This document shows positions 8,524 through 17,220 of a stretch of DNA of 64,000 nucleotides, in pieces. The position numbers and the translations under genes were made by a program. Location of the stretch: positions 1 through 64,000 of the forward strand of contig CAYHHI010000006.1 in NCBI GenBank assembly GCA_964356335.1, read 5' to 3'. Position 1 is the first letter of the stretch. Each line of letters begins with the position of its first letter. The stretch comes from CAYHHI01 sp964356335 (lineage in GTDB: Bacteria; Arandabacterota; Arandabacteria; Arandabacterales; Arandabacteraceae). The notes beneath the pieces were generated by a model, which ran no database searches, was not told the DNA's origin, and saw only the letters and a program-made list of their open reading frames with translations.

Positions 8524-9869
8524 CTTCTCCAGAGCTGGTCCGCAAGCGTCCTTGACTTCTCAAATACCAGGGCCTCATCGAGCAAGGTCGATTTGCCATT
8601 TTCCATGACTACTCTGCCCCCGACCAAGACCGTATCGACCCTGACATCTCCCATCAAGAGGTGCATCCACAGATTGCCTCGCTCCACAGGTGTGGGAGAA
8701 TCATAGGAGAGGACCACAATATCGCCCAGGTAACCTTCGGCGATCTCGCCAATCTTGTCCTCGAACAGCCCGGATACGATTATGGGATTGTTCTTGAGCA
8801 ACATGAGTTCGGTCTCAACCGCTGCCACAGCCGGTGCTCTCTCGGTAAGGCGCCAACCGATCATGCCGGCCAGGGCATCTTCCAGGATCCAGAACCCGAA
8901 GCCGTCGCTGCCGAATCCAACTCGCACGCCATGCCTGAACATCTTGCCCACCGGCGCAATTCCGACGGCGTTTGAGAGATTGGAGCGGGGGCAGTGGATC
9001 ACGTTTGTGCCTGTCTTGCCAAGGAGCATTATCTCCGAGTCACTCACGTGCACACAGTGGATCGCGAGGGTCTTGTTGGAGAGAATACCGGCCTCATGAA
9101 GCCGCGTCACCACACGGCGCTTGTAGCGCTTCTGGCTGTCTGCGACATCGCAGCTATCCTCGGCGACGTGCAGGTGGAATCCCAGGCCCAACTCTGCTGC
9201 CGCATCGCGCGCCCTCAAGAGCGTCGGCTGCGAAAGCGTGAAGGATGCATGAAGTCCCATCATGGCGCGCAGCCTGTCATTTGGAGTATCCTTGAGGGAC
9301 TGCCCGAATCTAACGTTCTCGTAGATGCCCAGGGATGCCCGGTCCTGGCCATCCCTGTCCGAGACCTCGTAGCAGACCGAACCTCTCACGCCTGTCTCAA
9401 TCATGCCGTGGGCGATGGCATCAAGGCTCCTGTCTATGGCGAATGGACTTGAATGGTGATCACAGACCGTGGTCACGCCGGCCTTGAGGCTCAAGAGGCT
9501 TCCGACAAGGGAGCTCCAGTAGCAGTCCTCGTATGTCAGGGCGCGGTCAAGCCGCCACCACAGGGTCTCGAGGCGCTCAAGGAAGTTGCGGGGCGAAGGG
9601 CCCGAAAGCTTCATGCCCCGCGCGAGGGTGCTATAATGGTGAGTGTGAGCGTTGATGAAACCTGGAAGGACCAGCTTGCCTTCTGCGTTCACGGTGGTGA
9701 CCTTGTCTCCCTCGGTCTCCTTCTTGAAATCGCCTTCCCCGATCTTCGCTATTCTGCCGTCCCTTATGATTACCCACCCGTTCTTTATGAGACCTTTCTT
9801 TGCCCTGGAGGTGAGGACGTCGCCGCCTCTTATGACAGTAGCTTCTCGCTGGGCTTTAGACTTCTCCAA
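8517..9869 (-). CDS. ssnA: SsnA-like amidohydrolase (metal-dependent aminohydrolase)
   Basis: 450 residues from a TTG at 9869, picked because AAGGAGG lies five bases upstream and because the longer reading to 9938 would run through the promoter -10 box and a leader hairpin. It is an amidohydrolase-superfamily enzyme: metal ligands in GFINAHTHHY, HLHVAE, HCVHVSD and GSDGFG. SsnA belongs to the E. coli ygfK-ssnA-xdhD region and to selenium-dependent hydroxylase clusters elsewhere; its substrate is unproven, probably a cyclic amide or amidine such as a purine derivative. First gene of the operon running to the left edge. Confidence 0.88.
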   Translation of the reverse strand: MEKSKAQREATVIRGGDVLTSRAKKGLIKNGWVIIRDGRIAKIGEGDFKKETEGDKVTTVNAEGKLVLPGFINAHTHHYSTLARGMKLSGPSPRNFLERLETLWWRLDRALTYEDCYWSSLVGSLLSLKAGVTTVCDHHSSPFAIDRSLDAIAHGMIETGVRGSVCYEVSDRDGQDRASLGIYENVRFGQSLKDTPNDRLRAMMGLHASFTLSQPTLLRARDAAAELGLGFHLHVAEDSCDVADSQKRYKRRVVTRLHEAGILSNKTLAIHCVHVSDSEIMLLGKTGTNVIHCPRSNLSNAVGIAPVGKMFRHGVRVGFGSDGFGFWILEDALAGMIGWRLTERAPAVAAVETELMLLKNNPIIVSGLFEDKIGEIAEGYLGDIVVLSYDSPTPVERGNLWMHLLMGDVRVDTVLVGGRVVMENGKSTLLDEALVFEKSRTLADQLWRRW

Positions 9870-9903
9870 AGTGTCCTCCTTACCTTGAGCCCCTCTAAAA
9901 TTA

Positions 9904-9923
9904 AAGCCGCACGGGCGCGGCTT
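9904..9923 (-). promoter_or_regulatory. Hairpin at the extreme 5' end of the ssnA leader
   Basis: Perfect 7-bp stem (AAGCCGC / GCGGCTT) with a six-base loop, followed on the minus strand by TTTAATTTTAG. The predicted start of transcription (about 9922) falls at the top of the stem, so the ssnA mRNA would begin with this hairpin; it also looks like a terminator for the gene upstream. Confidence 0.55.
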
Positions 9924-9928
9924 GCCTA

Positions 9929-9957
9929 ATAATAACATCCATGTTTGGAAGTGTCAA
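9929..9957 (-). promoter_or_regulatory. Sigma-70-type promoter of the ssnA/molybdenum hydroxylase operon
   Basis: TTGACA at 9952-9957, 17-base spacer, TATTAT at 9929-9934, reading on the minus strand. Eleven of twelve consensus bases match with ideal spacing. It would start transcription near 9922, some 50 bases before the TTG of ssnA. Confidence 0.75.
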
Positions 9958-9969
9958 TCAATCGCGGGC

Positions 9970-10004
9970 CCGACCTGGGGGCGCGCAAAACGGCCGACCT
10001 GGGG
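9970..10004. repeat. Direct repeat upstream of the ssnA promoter (possible operator)
   Basis: The 11-mer CCGACCTGGGG occurs at 9970-9980 and 9994-10004, a 24-base period, centred about 53 and 77 bases before the predicted transcription start. Placement fits an activator site, but no regulator is identified. Confidence 0.4.
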
Positions 10005-10074
10005 CCGGATCGAGAGAGCGCCGCAGCGGTAGGAAAAGGGCCTGGATGAGCCCACGCAGCGCAGGAAAGATTGC

Positions 10075-12486
10075 CTAAGGTGAGGCTTGAAGCCTATGCA
10101 GGGCCTCGCTTGCTCTGTCCCTTGGTTTTCCTGGAGGTGCCGTCTTAAGGTAGATCTCGTACTGCTCGATGGCTTCCGTCTTGAGCCCTTTGCCCTCATA
10201 GGCGACGGCAAGATTGCCTCGCGCGGTGAGCATCGACGGGTCGGTTGCGAGCGCCTTCTCAAGATAAGTGATTGCCGAGTCAAGACTCCCTTCCCTGAGA
10301 TTGACAAGACCGAGATCCGAAAGCAAGAGCGCACTCCGGGGCTGCGAACCCAGAGCCTCCTCGATCACGCTTCGAGCCCTGTCGGATTTCTCCATCCTCA
10401 GGAGAAGCGAAGCCTCCGCATGGGAAGCCGGCTCGGAGGCAGGCGCATGCCTGCGGGCATGCTCAAAAAACTCGAGGGCTTCCTCAAGCTTACCCTGGGC
10501 CTCAGAGGCACGACCCATGCTCACGTAGGCATTCACCAATGTCGAGTCAAGTTCGATGGCCTTCCTGAGATTTTCGACAGCATTCGGCCAGTCACCCTTG
10601 GTGACATAGGCATTCCCCAGGTTGGAGTAGACCGGTGCAGGATGGGGATTCCCCTTGAGAGCCTTCCTATACTCAGCGATTGCCTCGTCGTTCTTGCCCT
10701 TCAGAGAAACGATGTTGGCGAGCATGTCATGGGCTCCGAAGAAGTCAGGATCGACCTTGACCGCGAGCCTCGCCAACTTCAAGGCTTGGTCCACCTCACC
10801 GACGTCGAGATAAAGCCTCGATGCATATATATGGATGCCGACGTCATCATACGCCGCCCTGACGGCCCTGTCGGCGTACTCCCGCGCCTTCACGACATCC
10901 CTCTCCTGGACAAACCACCGGGCGGCCTGGAGGTAATAGGTCCCGGCGAGCAGCCTGGATGAATAGTCTCTCAGGTCCTCGCCAACCCCACGCACGGAAT
11001 AAGCCAGAGGGGACTTGCATACAGGCGGGGTTCCATCTATCACGTACACCATACCGCACATACGCGTAGGCTGCCCCATGACATAGGAAGGCGCTGCGCC
11101 CAGCATGGCAACCCCGGCAGCCCCGAATTTCTCGGCGGCCTGAGCCGCACATTGCTCCACGGTCTTCGGGCGTTCCCGAGCACCAATCGTCCTGGGACTC
11201 GAAATCTTCATGTCGTAAACCTGCACGCTCCCAGGCTCCGTGAGGACAGCATAGAACAGGGGGAAGGATGCCATGTCTCCGCTCGTAATGACTATGCAAT
11301 CTTTTCCGCATGCTTCCTCCGCACTCGCCTCAATAGCCTCTGCGTAATCATGCGCAAACCACTGATCCTTCCGTGGCTCGATTATCCCTACGTTCAACAC
11401 GACAATCAGAAACGCGAAGCAGCCTACGGCGATGCGTACTGCCCGTGGGAGCCTGGGCAGATTGTAGATACCCTGTAAACCCAAGCCCGCAAGCACAGCC
11501 ACCCCGAGGGTTGCGGGGAAGAGGTGGCTCTCAATGTCAGGTATGTTGTACATGGCATAATGAATGCCATAGAAACCGATCATGAGAGGAAGACCCACGA
11601 GGGCTCTCATCTTCCTCAGTCCCCAGACGAGGCCCAGACAAGCCAGCGAGATGAGGGGCACTCCGCACGCCGCCGCAAGCACCTTGAAATAGGTAAGAAA
11701 GTCAAGCACCCTTTGCCCGGGTTCGAATGTCCTCAGTCTCCACCTGTAACCTTGAGCTGTCACGTGCGATAAGAAGCCTGAGACCTTGTCGGTGTCGCCC
11801 CAGGTGAGGGGAGGTCCGAGATGCGCCCGGATCGGGATGTAGAGCCAGGTGGTCAGACCCAGCGCAAGCAGGAAGCCCGAAACGATCCAGGTTCCCGGCC
11901 GGGGAATGCTTTTCGTCGCAAGCAGGAAGATCACGACCGAACCCATGAGGGGATAAACAAGGCTGAGGTGGTGAGAGAGCGCGAGTCCGCCTATGAGACC
12001 CAGGATGAGAAGGGTTCGCTCGCCATAGCGGGTGCCCAGGAGCGACACATAGACAAGCAGGGCAGTGAAAAGAGCATTGAGAGCATAGACATCGGCAGTG
12101 GTCGCCTGAAACCAATAGGATTGAAGTGTGGCCAGCCCAAGCGTGGCCGCAAGCGCAAGCAAGCTTCCAACGCCTACCCGTGCCATGATGAGGAAGACCA
12201 GGGCCGATGCCGCAGACGCCGCGACCGCTGAGAATAGGTTATACCTGTATCCCACCGATCCGAAGGCAAACACAGAGGCGAAGATCTTCCCGAGCATCAC
12301 ATAGAGAGGATGGCCCGGAGGATGGGCAATGCTCAAGGTGTATGACGCGGCAATCAATTCCCCGCTATCGCCCGGGAGCACACTCGGCGGCAGCGTTGCG
12401 AGATAGACGACCAGCGTCGTGCCGAAAACAAGAAGGGAAAGGAGGCGTGTTCGCGAAGGTTGCCTCCCACCGACCAGTTCAGGCAT
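10075..12486 (-). CDS. DUF2723 membrane protein with C-terminal TPR repeats
   Basis: 803 residues in two halves. Residues about 15-390 hold around ten hydrophobic segments and the DUF2723 signature region (PGDSGELIAASYTLSIAHPPGHP, split here as PGDSGEL near residue 38 and HPPGHPLY near 55), related to GT-C glycosyltransferases such as protein O-mannosyltransferases. Residues about 540-800 are tandem TPR units that would lie outside the membrane domain and recruit proteins. A role in glycosylating exported proteins or polymers is inferred. It begins four bases after the stop of the M28 peptidase, so it belongs to the preT-preA operon. No good ribosome site precedes the ATG. Confidence 0.85.
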   Translation of the reverse strand: MPELVGGRQPSRTRLLSLLVFGTTLVVYLATLPPSVLPGDSGELIAASYTLSIAHPPGHPLYVMLGKIFASVFAFGSVGYRYNLFSAVAASAASALVFLIMARVGVGSLLALAATLGLATLQSYWFQATTADVYALNALFTALLVYVSLLGTRYGERTLLILGLIGGLALSHHLSLVYPLMGSVVIFLLATKSIPRPGTWIVSGFLLALGLTTWLYIPIRAHLGPPLTWGDTDKVSGFLSHVTAQGYRWRLRTFEPGQRVLDFLTYFKVLAAACGVPLISLACLGLVWGLRKMRALVGLPLMIGFYGIHYAMYNIPDIESHLFPATLGVAVLAGLGLQGIYNLPRLPRAVRIAVGCFAFLIVVLNVGIIEPRKDQWFAHDYAEAIEASAEEACGKDCIVITSGDMASFPLFYAVLTEPGSVQVYDMKISSPRTIGARERPKTVEQCAAQAAEKFGAAGVAMLGAAPSYVMGQPTRMCGMVYVIDGTPPVCKSPLAYSVRGVGEDLRDYSSRLLAGTYYLQAARWFVQERDVVKAREYADRAVRAAYDDVGIHIYASRLYLDVGEVDQALKLARLAVKVDPDFFGAHDMLANIVSLKGKNDEAIAEYRKALKGNPHPAPVYSNLGNAYVTKGDWPNAVENLRKAIELDSTLVNAYVSMGRASEAQGKLEEALEFFEHARRHAPASEPASHAEASLLLRMEKSDRARSVIEEALGSQPRSALLLSDLGLVNLREGSLDSAITYLEKALATDPSMLTARGNLAVAYEGKGLKTEAIEQYEIYLKTAPPGKPRDRASEALHRLQASP

Positions 12487-12489
12487 AGG

Positions 12490-14730
12490 CTAGCGCGCTA
12501 CAGCGAATCTTGACTTCGCGGTAAGAGGCCCGGCCTCGCCGGTGATCGTGAGCTCGGCAAAGCAGAAGTATAGGCCTGGGGCAAGATCAGATCTGGCAGA
12601 AAGGACGCGCTTCAGGCTGACATGGTTATTTCCGACTGCGATATCTGTCGTCTTCTCGCCATCTCCGACGAGGATGCCACGCCCGACCTCCCTCCCTTCA
12701 AGGTCAAATACGGAAACACGGACTTCCATCTGACCCACAAACGTGTCGGGATTCCGGAGCAAGATCTCGAAACTCAGGTTCGCCGTCGCAGGATCGGTGA
12801 CCGGGTTTGGAAACACGTGAAAACCTCTGAAGACAGTAGTCTGGGGCGTGACTCCAAACGACACCATCACTTCATTGTTCGTGAGATCACTCTCGACGTC
12901 ACTCGCGATTGGCTGCAAAACGAAAGTGTAAAGCAGATCTGGATATGTGGCAGGATCAGTCTTCCACGAAGCTTTGACCTGGGCGTACTCACCGGTAAGC
13001 ACGTATAAGGCCTGCGTACCTTCATAAACCAGCTGGCCCGTCGAGCGGTCGCCCTGCCAGATTTCGAAGTCATAAAGGGTCGGCTCTTTCATCGAACCAC
13101 CCATGTTGAGCGCCCTCACCACCGCGGTCAATGAATCCCCGGCTACAAATGGAAGATAACCTCGCCCCACCCACTTCCATTCGATGCTGCCTTCGGTGAG
13201 GACGAGGTCGGGAAGCGTGTCCGCCTGGAGCGCGGCGAATCTTGATATGTACCCTGTCGCAAGCTTCACAAAGTCACGTGCCTGGCTCACAGTGAGCGTG
13301 CCCAGCGTGTCTCCCAGCGTATGATAGTGGGGGTTCACAAGGCTTTGGGTTTCATCCATCTTCTCGATGAGCAGGTTGGCAGGGATACCAACCGACCAGA
13401 ACGGGCCGTGATCACTATTGTGTATGCCAGAGAGGTCAACCTGCACGATGCTGGTACTAGTGTCAATGCCGACTGCCGAGGCCACATCTTCGAGGTGCTC
13501 GGAAAGCCATTTCGATTTCCAATCATAGACCAGCGTTATACGCGGTTTACTATTCTGGACGTAGCCAAGCATGTCGAAGTTGATAACGGCCAAGATGGAA
13601 TCCTGGGGAGTCAGCCCAGAAGTGTAGACCTCACTGCCCAACAGCCCCAACTCTTCACCCGAGAAGGCTATGAAGGTCATACCCACATCGAGATCGAGCC
13701 CACTGAGAAGCCTCGCGCACTCGAGCACTCCGGCAACACCGGTCGCATTGTCGTCTGCGCCAGGAGCAGGGTCAGTGAGCCAGTTCCATTCTGGGTCGTT
13801 CACGGCGATCGCATCGTAGTGAGCACATATTATGTAGCGTGCCCTCGTCTTCCGCCCGGGCTTTTCCGCTATGACATTGACAAAGATGGAGTCATCGCCC
13901 GTGTAGTGAGACCCGAAGTGTGGCTTGAACTCCTGCTCATAGACAGTCCCTCCATTTGGGACTACGTAGGAGGCAAGCATGTCCTTGATATAAGGGGTGA
14001 CATCCTGTCTCACCTCATGCCGCGCGGCGAATCTCGATCTGTATTTACTGGCGGCCTGGTCATAACTGAGAAAGGCGATTGTGCTCCGGATGCTGTCGGC
14101 ATTCACTGAGTCCGCAATGCCTCGCATAAGGCGCTTTCGCGCCTCATTCAGCGGGCGATCCCTGAGCAGGTTTTCCGCAAGGTCGCGCCCGAAGTGAGGT
14201 GCCTTGAGCACCGAGAGAGGGACGAAACGAACTTCGACTATGAAATAGCCCCTTTCAAGCAGGTTGTATGCGTTATCACGCTCGGCCTCAAACAGTGTAT
14301 TCATCTCCGCCCTGTGGACTATGCGGACTCCAGCCTCGCGTGCGACTTCATCAGGGAGAGCCGTGGGTGTGACCCAGAGAGGCATCGGCGGCACGCCTCC
14401 AAGAGCCAGAATCTGCTTTCCCTCAGGCAGGCGCGCTCGTTCGAGCAAAGTCGCCTCGGACTGGTCGAGAACCACGAGAATCTCGTCTCGCGACAGCAAG
14501 AATGCCTGGCAGGGTTCCAGGTCCTTACTCTCCAGAGCGTAGTCAAAAGGCACCACCGCCATGCTGGAGCCGGTATCGCCCTGGACAGCGGGACCGGCAG
14601 CCACCAGAATACAGGCCATCCCCGCCAGGAGCGAGGTCAGGAAGATCGCGAGTCTCGAAGATCTGATGGATTCCTTGGATCCAATGGATCCCAAGATTTT
14701 CAGAAGTCTCAGAAATCTCGTAGGCTTCAC
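12490..14730 (-). CDS. Secreted M28-family zinc metallopeptidase with C-terminal sorting-like domain
   Basis: 746 residues from the GTG at 14730, which overlaps the preA stop (GTGA) behind AAGGAGA. The longer reading to 14799 is rejected because it lies within preA. A hydrophobic signal segment sits near residues 27-47. The peptidase domain (about 280-490) has the M28 zinc ligands: His in CAHYDA, Asp in GADDNATG, Glu in FSGEELGLLGS, Asp in INFDMLG, and a late His near HYHTLGD. The last 90 residues form an Ig-like domain opening with FHVFPNPVTDP, the 'PNP' style of domain used for surface sorting or FlgD-like folds in FCB bacteria. Likely an exported aminopeptidase. Confidence 0.88.
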   Translation of the reverse strand: MKPTRFLRLLKILGSIGSKESIRSSRLAIFLTSLLAGMACILVAAGPAVQGDTGSSMAVVPFDYALESKDLEPCQAFLLSRDEILVVLDQSEATLLERARLPEGKQILALGGVPPMPLWVTPTALPDEVAREAGVRIVHRAEMNTLFEAERDNAYNLLERGYFIVEVRFVPLSVLKAPHFGRDLAENLLRDRPLNEARKRLMRGIADSVNADSIRSTIAFLSYDQAASKYRSRFAARHEVRQDVTPYIKDMLASYVVPNGGTVYEQEFKPHFGSHYTGDDSIFVNVIAEKPGRKTRARYIICAHYDAIAVNDPEWNWLTDPAPGADDNATGVAGVLECARLLSGLDLDVGMTFIAFSGEELGLLGSEVYTSGLTPQDSILAVINFDMLGYVQNSKPRITLVYDWKSKWLSEHLEDVASAVGIDTSTSIVQVDLSGIHNSDHGPFWSVGIPANLLIEKMDETQSLVNPHYHTLGDTLGTLTVSQARDFVKLATGYISRFAALQADTLPDLVLTEGSIEWKWVGRGYLPFVAGDSLTAVVRALNMGGSMKEPTLYDFEIWQGDRSTGQLVYEGTQALYVLTGEYAQVKASWKTDPATYPDLLYTFVLQPIASDVESDLTNNEVMVSFGVTPQTTVFRGFHVFPNPVTDPATANLSFEILLRNPDTFVGQMEVRVSVFDLEGREVGRGILVGDGEKTTDIAVGNNHVSLKRVLSARSDLAPGLYFCFAELTITGEAGPLTAKSRFAVAR

Positions 14731-15920
14731 TTTCTCTCCTTCAGGGTTATGCACCCTTTGACCGGGCAGACGCATGTGCAGAGACCGCATCCGACACACT
14801 TGTCCGGGTCGACGCGAGGCATTCTCTCATCCCTTATCTCGATGGCCTGGTGCCCCCCATCTCTGCAAGCTATGTAGCACAAGTCGTCCTTGAGGCACGT
14901 GGCTTCATCAATCTCCGCGACTGGCTTGTAATCTCTGGAGAGGCTCTCATGCTTGGCAACGTAGGGAAGGGCTTGGGCAACTATATCTGCCGGCGATGCG
15001 AATCCCTTGCGCTCCAGATAGAATGCGAGGCCCTCCTTCAGATCTTCGCTTATTCTATATCCCCACGTCATCACGGCTGTACACAATTGTACGTTGCGCG
15101 CCCCCACAGCCAAGAATTGAACTGCGTCCATCCACGTGTAAATGCCGCCAACCCCCGAGATCTCTATATCCACAGCCTTGGCTATCTCTGCCACGCACTT
15201 GAGGGCAACGGGTCTTATGGCTGCCCCCGAGTAGCCTCCATAGGTTGAATAGCCGGCGACCGAGGGAACCGGACGCAAGGTTTCGATGTCGATGCCTATG
15301 AGGCCTTTGACGGTATTGATGGCGCAGACCCCGGCACATCCACTCCGCTTTACTGCCATTGCGATCTGGGCTATGTCGGCGACGTTCGGCGTCAGCTTGA
15401 TCACCACCGGGATCTTGACAGCTTCTCTTATCCACCTGGCAGTCCGCTCGGTCAGCTCGGCATCCTGGCCGATGGCCGAACCCATTCCCCGTTCGGGCAT
15501 ACCATGCGGACAGGAGAAACTGCACTCGATCATGTCGGCCCCGGCACCCGCGACGCGTTGTGCCGCCTCCTGCCAGTCTGTCTTGGAAGAGGCCATGATG
15601 CTTGCAATCACAACGTTTCCCGGGTAACGCGTCTTGAGCCGCTCTATATCCTTCTCCCAATCCTTTAGGGGTCTGTCGGAGATGAGATCTATGTTCTCCA
15701 TGCCGAAGAGGCGCTTGTCCTGGTGATCGAGCGATGCAATCATGGGATATACCAACTTCACCTCTTCCCGCTCGACGGCCATCGTCTTTAAGACTGCCGA
15801 GGTCCAGCCCTGATCAAAAGCCCTTTCGACCATCTCGCCGGTGCCCGTTGAGGGGCTTGCGGCCAGCGTGAAGGGATCAGGAAATGAAACGCCGCAGAAA
15901 TCAAGCCCTAGTTTCATCAA
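14727..15920 (-). CDS. preA: Dihydropyrimidine dehydrogenase catalytic subunit, PreA-like
   Basis: 397 residues. FMN-dependent dihydroorotate dehydrogenase-like barrel at about residues 1-300 with the diagnostic loop SCPHGMPERGMGSAIGQD, and a C-terminal 4Fe-4S ferredoxin domain (CVGCGLCTCVCPVKGC near the end; an earlier CLKDDLCYIAC partly matches the second cluster). With PreT it should reduce uracil or thymine with NAD(P)H, or run in reverse. preT overlaps its start by four bases. Clear family call; direction of the reaction is not readable from sequence. Confidence 0.93.
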   Translation of the reverse strand: MMKLGLDFCGVSFPDPFTLAASPSTGTGEMVERAFDQGWTSAVLKTMAVEREEVKLVYPMIASLDHQDKRLFGMENIDLISDRPLKDWEKDIERLKTRYPGNVVIASIMASSKTDWQEAAQRVAGAGADMIECSFSCPHGMPERGMGSAIGQDAELTERTARWIREAVKIPVVIKLTPNVADIAQIAMAVKRSGCAGVCAINTVKGLIGIDIETLRPVPSVAGYSTYGGYSGAAIRPVALKCVAEIAKAVDIEISGVGGIYTWMDAVQFLAVGARNVQLCTAVMTWGYRISEDLKEGLAFYLERKGFASPADIVAQALPYVAKHESLSRDYKPVAEIDEATCLKDDLCYIACRDGGHQAIEIRDERMPRVDPDKCVGCGLCTCVCPVKGCITLKERK

Positions 15921-17218
15921 GCTTGCTCCCCGAGGTATCTTGCTATCGACAAAGCTGCTCGCCGCCCATCACTCACGGCTTCCACCACAAGCCCTTTCTC
16001 ACGACTCAAATCGCCGCCGGCGAAGACGCCTTCCACACTGGTCATCAGGGTATCGGGCGACACCGCCACTCTTCCCGACTTGTCGATCTTCACGCCAAAA
16101 GCCCTGTCAAGCCATTTGCTGTCAAGTACACCCCCGGTTGCAAAGACCACACAGTTGCAGGGGAAGGTGAATTCGCTTCCATCGACAGGGACAGGTCTCG
16201 GGCGTCCCGTGACATCCGCATCGCCAAGCCGCGTTCTCACAAGATGGAGTTCCTCGACTTTGCCTTTTCCCCGGACAGCCACCGGAGCCGTGAGAAACTC
16301 GAACTTCACCCCATCAATCATGGCATCATTGATTTCATGGGCGAAGGCCGGCATCTCATCCCGCGTTCGCCGATAAAACACGGTCACGTCACTGGAGGCG
16401 TAACGCTTGAGAGAGAGGGCCACATCGCAGGCGGTGTTGCCACCCCCAATCACTGCGACCCGCCCCCGTATTCCGCGAAGCGGCGTTTTGGTCCGGGCAA
16501 GGTCTCTGAGCAAGAGCGACCCGTCATAAACCCCTTCGAGGTCGCCACCCGTAATCTGGGGGAAGCTCGATTCCCAGAGGCCCGTTGCAAGAAATGCGGC
16601 GGCAAAACCTTGCTTCTTGAGATTCGAATGGCTGAGTTCCTGGACCCGAGCCCCGGGCACAACTTGAATCCCGTCGGTAGCGTATGCTATTTCCTTCCTG
16701 ACCACATCTCCTGCAATCCTGTATTCAGGAATGCCCCGGGTGAGCATGCCTCCGAGGACATCTGCCTTCTCGTAAAGCGTGACCCCAATGCCCAGCCTCT
16801 TGAGATAATAGGCGCAAGCGAGTCCGGCAGGCCCGCCACCTATGACAGCCACCTTTGAGGCTCCACGCTCTCTCCCCGGCTGCGGTGCTTCCTCAAGGCC
16901 AAGCAGATGTGCGCTGAGCTGGAGATCTCTTATCTGGATGGATCTGCCCGCCGGCCGAAGTACACACGCTTCCTCACAAAGCATTCCCTTGGGACAGGCC
17001 ATGCCGCAAGTGCCCGCAAGAACGTTCGCCTCGATGATCTTCCTCAAGGCAGCACCAAAGTCACCAAAGCGCAGCCTTCTTATGAACGTGGTCACCTTTA
17101 CGTTCGCGGGACACGCCTGCTCACAGGGTGCCTCATTGCACATCAGGCATCGTGATGCCTCGGTGACAGCTTGCTCTCTTGTGATTCCGGCAGCCGCGTG
17201 ACTCTCGACTTCAGCCAA
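15917..17218 (-). CDS. preT: PreT-like NAD(P)H-dependent FAD oxidoreductase subunit
   Basis: 433 residues, the flavoprotein partner of PreA, related to the glutamate synthase small subunit. N-terminal cysteine clusters CLMCNEAPCEQACP and CGMACPKGMLCEEAC bind Fe-S centres; VIGGGPAGLACAYYL binds FAD and VIGGGNTACDVAL binds the nicotinamide nucleotide. The start is a TTG at 17218 two bases after the stop of the upstream gene; no better start exists before an in-frame stop. Ends in ATGA-type overlap with preA, so the two subunits are co-translated. Confidence 0.92.
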   Translation of the reverse strand: MAEVESHAAAGITREQAVTEASRCLMCNEAPCEQACPANVKVTTFIRRLRFGDFGAALRKIIEANVLAGTCGMACPKGMLCEEACVLRPAGRSIQIRDLQLSAHLLGLEEAPQPGRERGASKVAVIGGGPAGLACAYYLKRLGIGVTLYEKADVLGGMLTRGIPEYRIAGDVVRKEIAYATDGIQVVPGARVQELSHSNLKKQGFAAAFLATGLWESSFPQITGGDLEGVYDGSLLLRDLARTKTPLRGIRGRVAVIGGGNTACDVALSLKRYASSDVTVFYRRTRDEMPAFAHEINDAMIDGVKFEFLTAPVAVRGKGKVEELHLVRTRLGDADVTGRPRPVPVDGSEFTFPCNCVVFATGGVLDSKWLDRAFGVKIDKSGRVAVSPDTLMTSVEGVFAGGDLSREKGLVVEAVSDGRRAALSIARYLGEQA

Positions 17219-17220
17219 GC

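Noticed and set aside
8517..9938. Longer ssnA reading from 9938
   Set aside because: Would include the -10 box and leader hairpin as coding; the TTG at 9869 has an ideal AAGGAGG.
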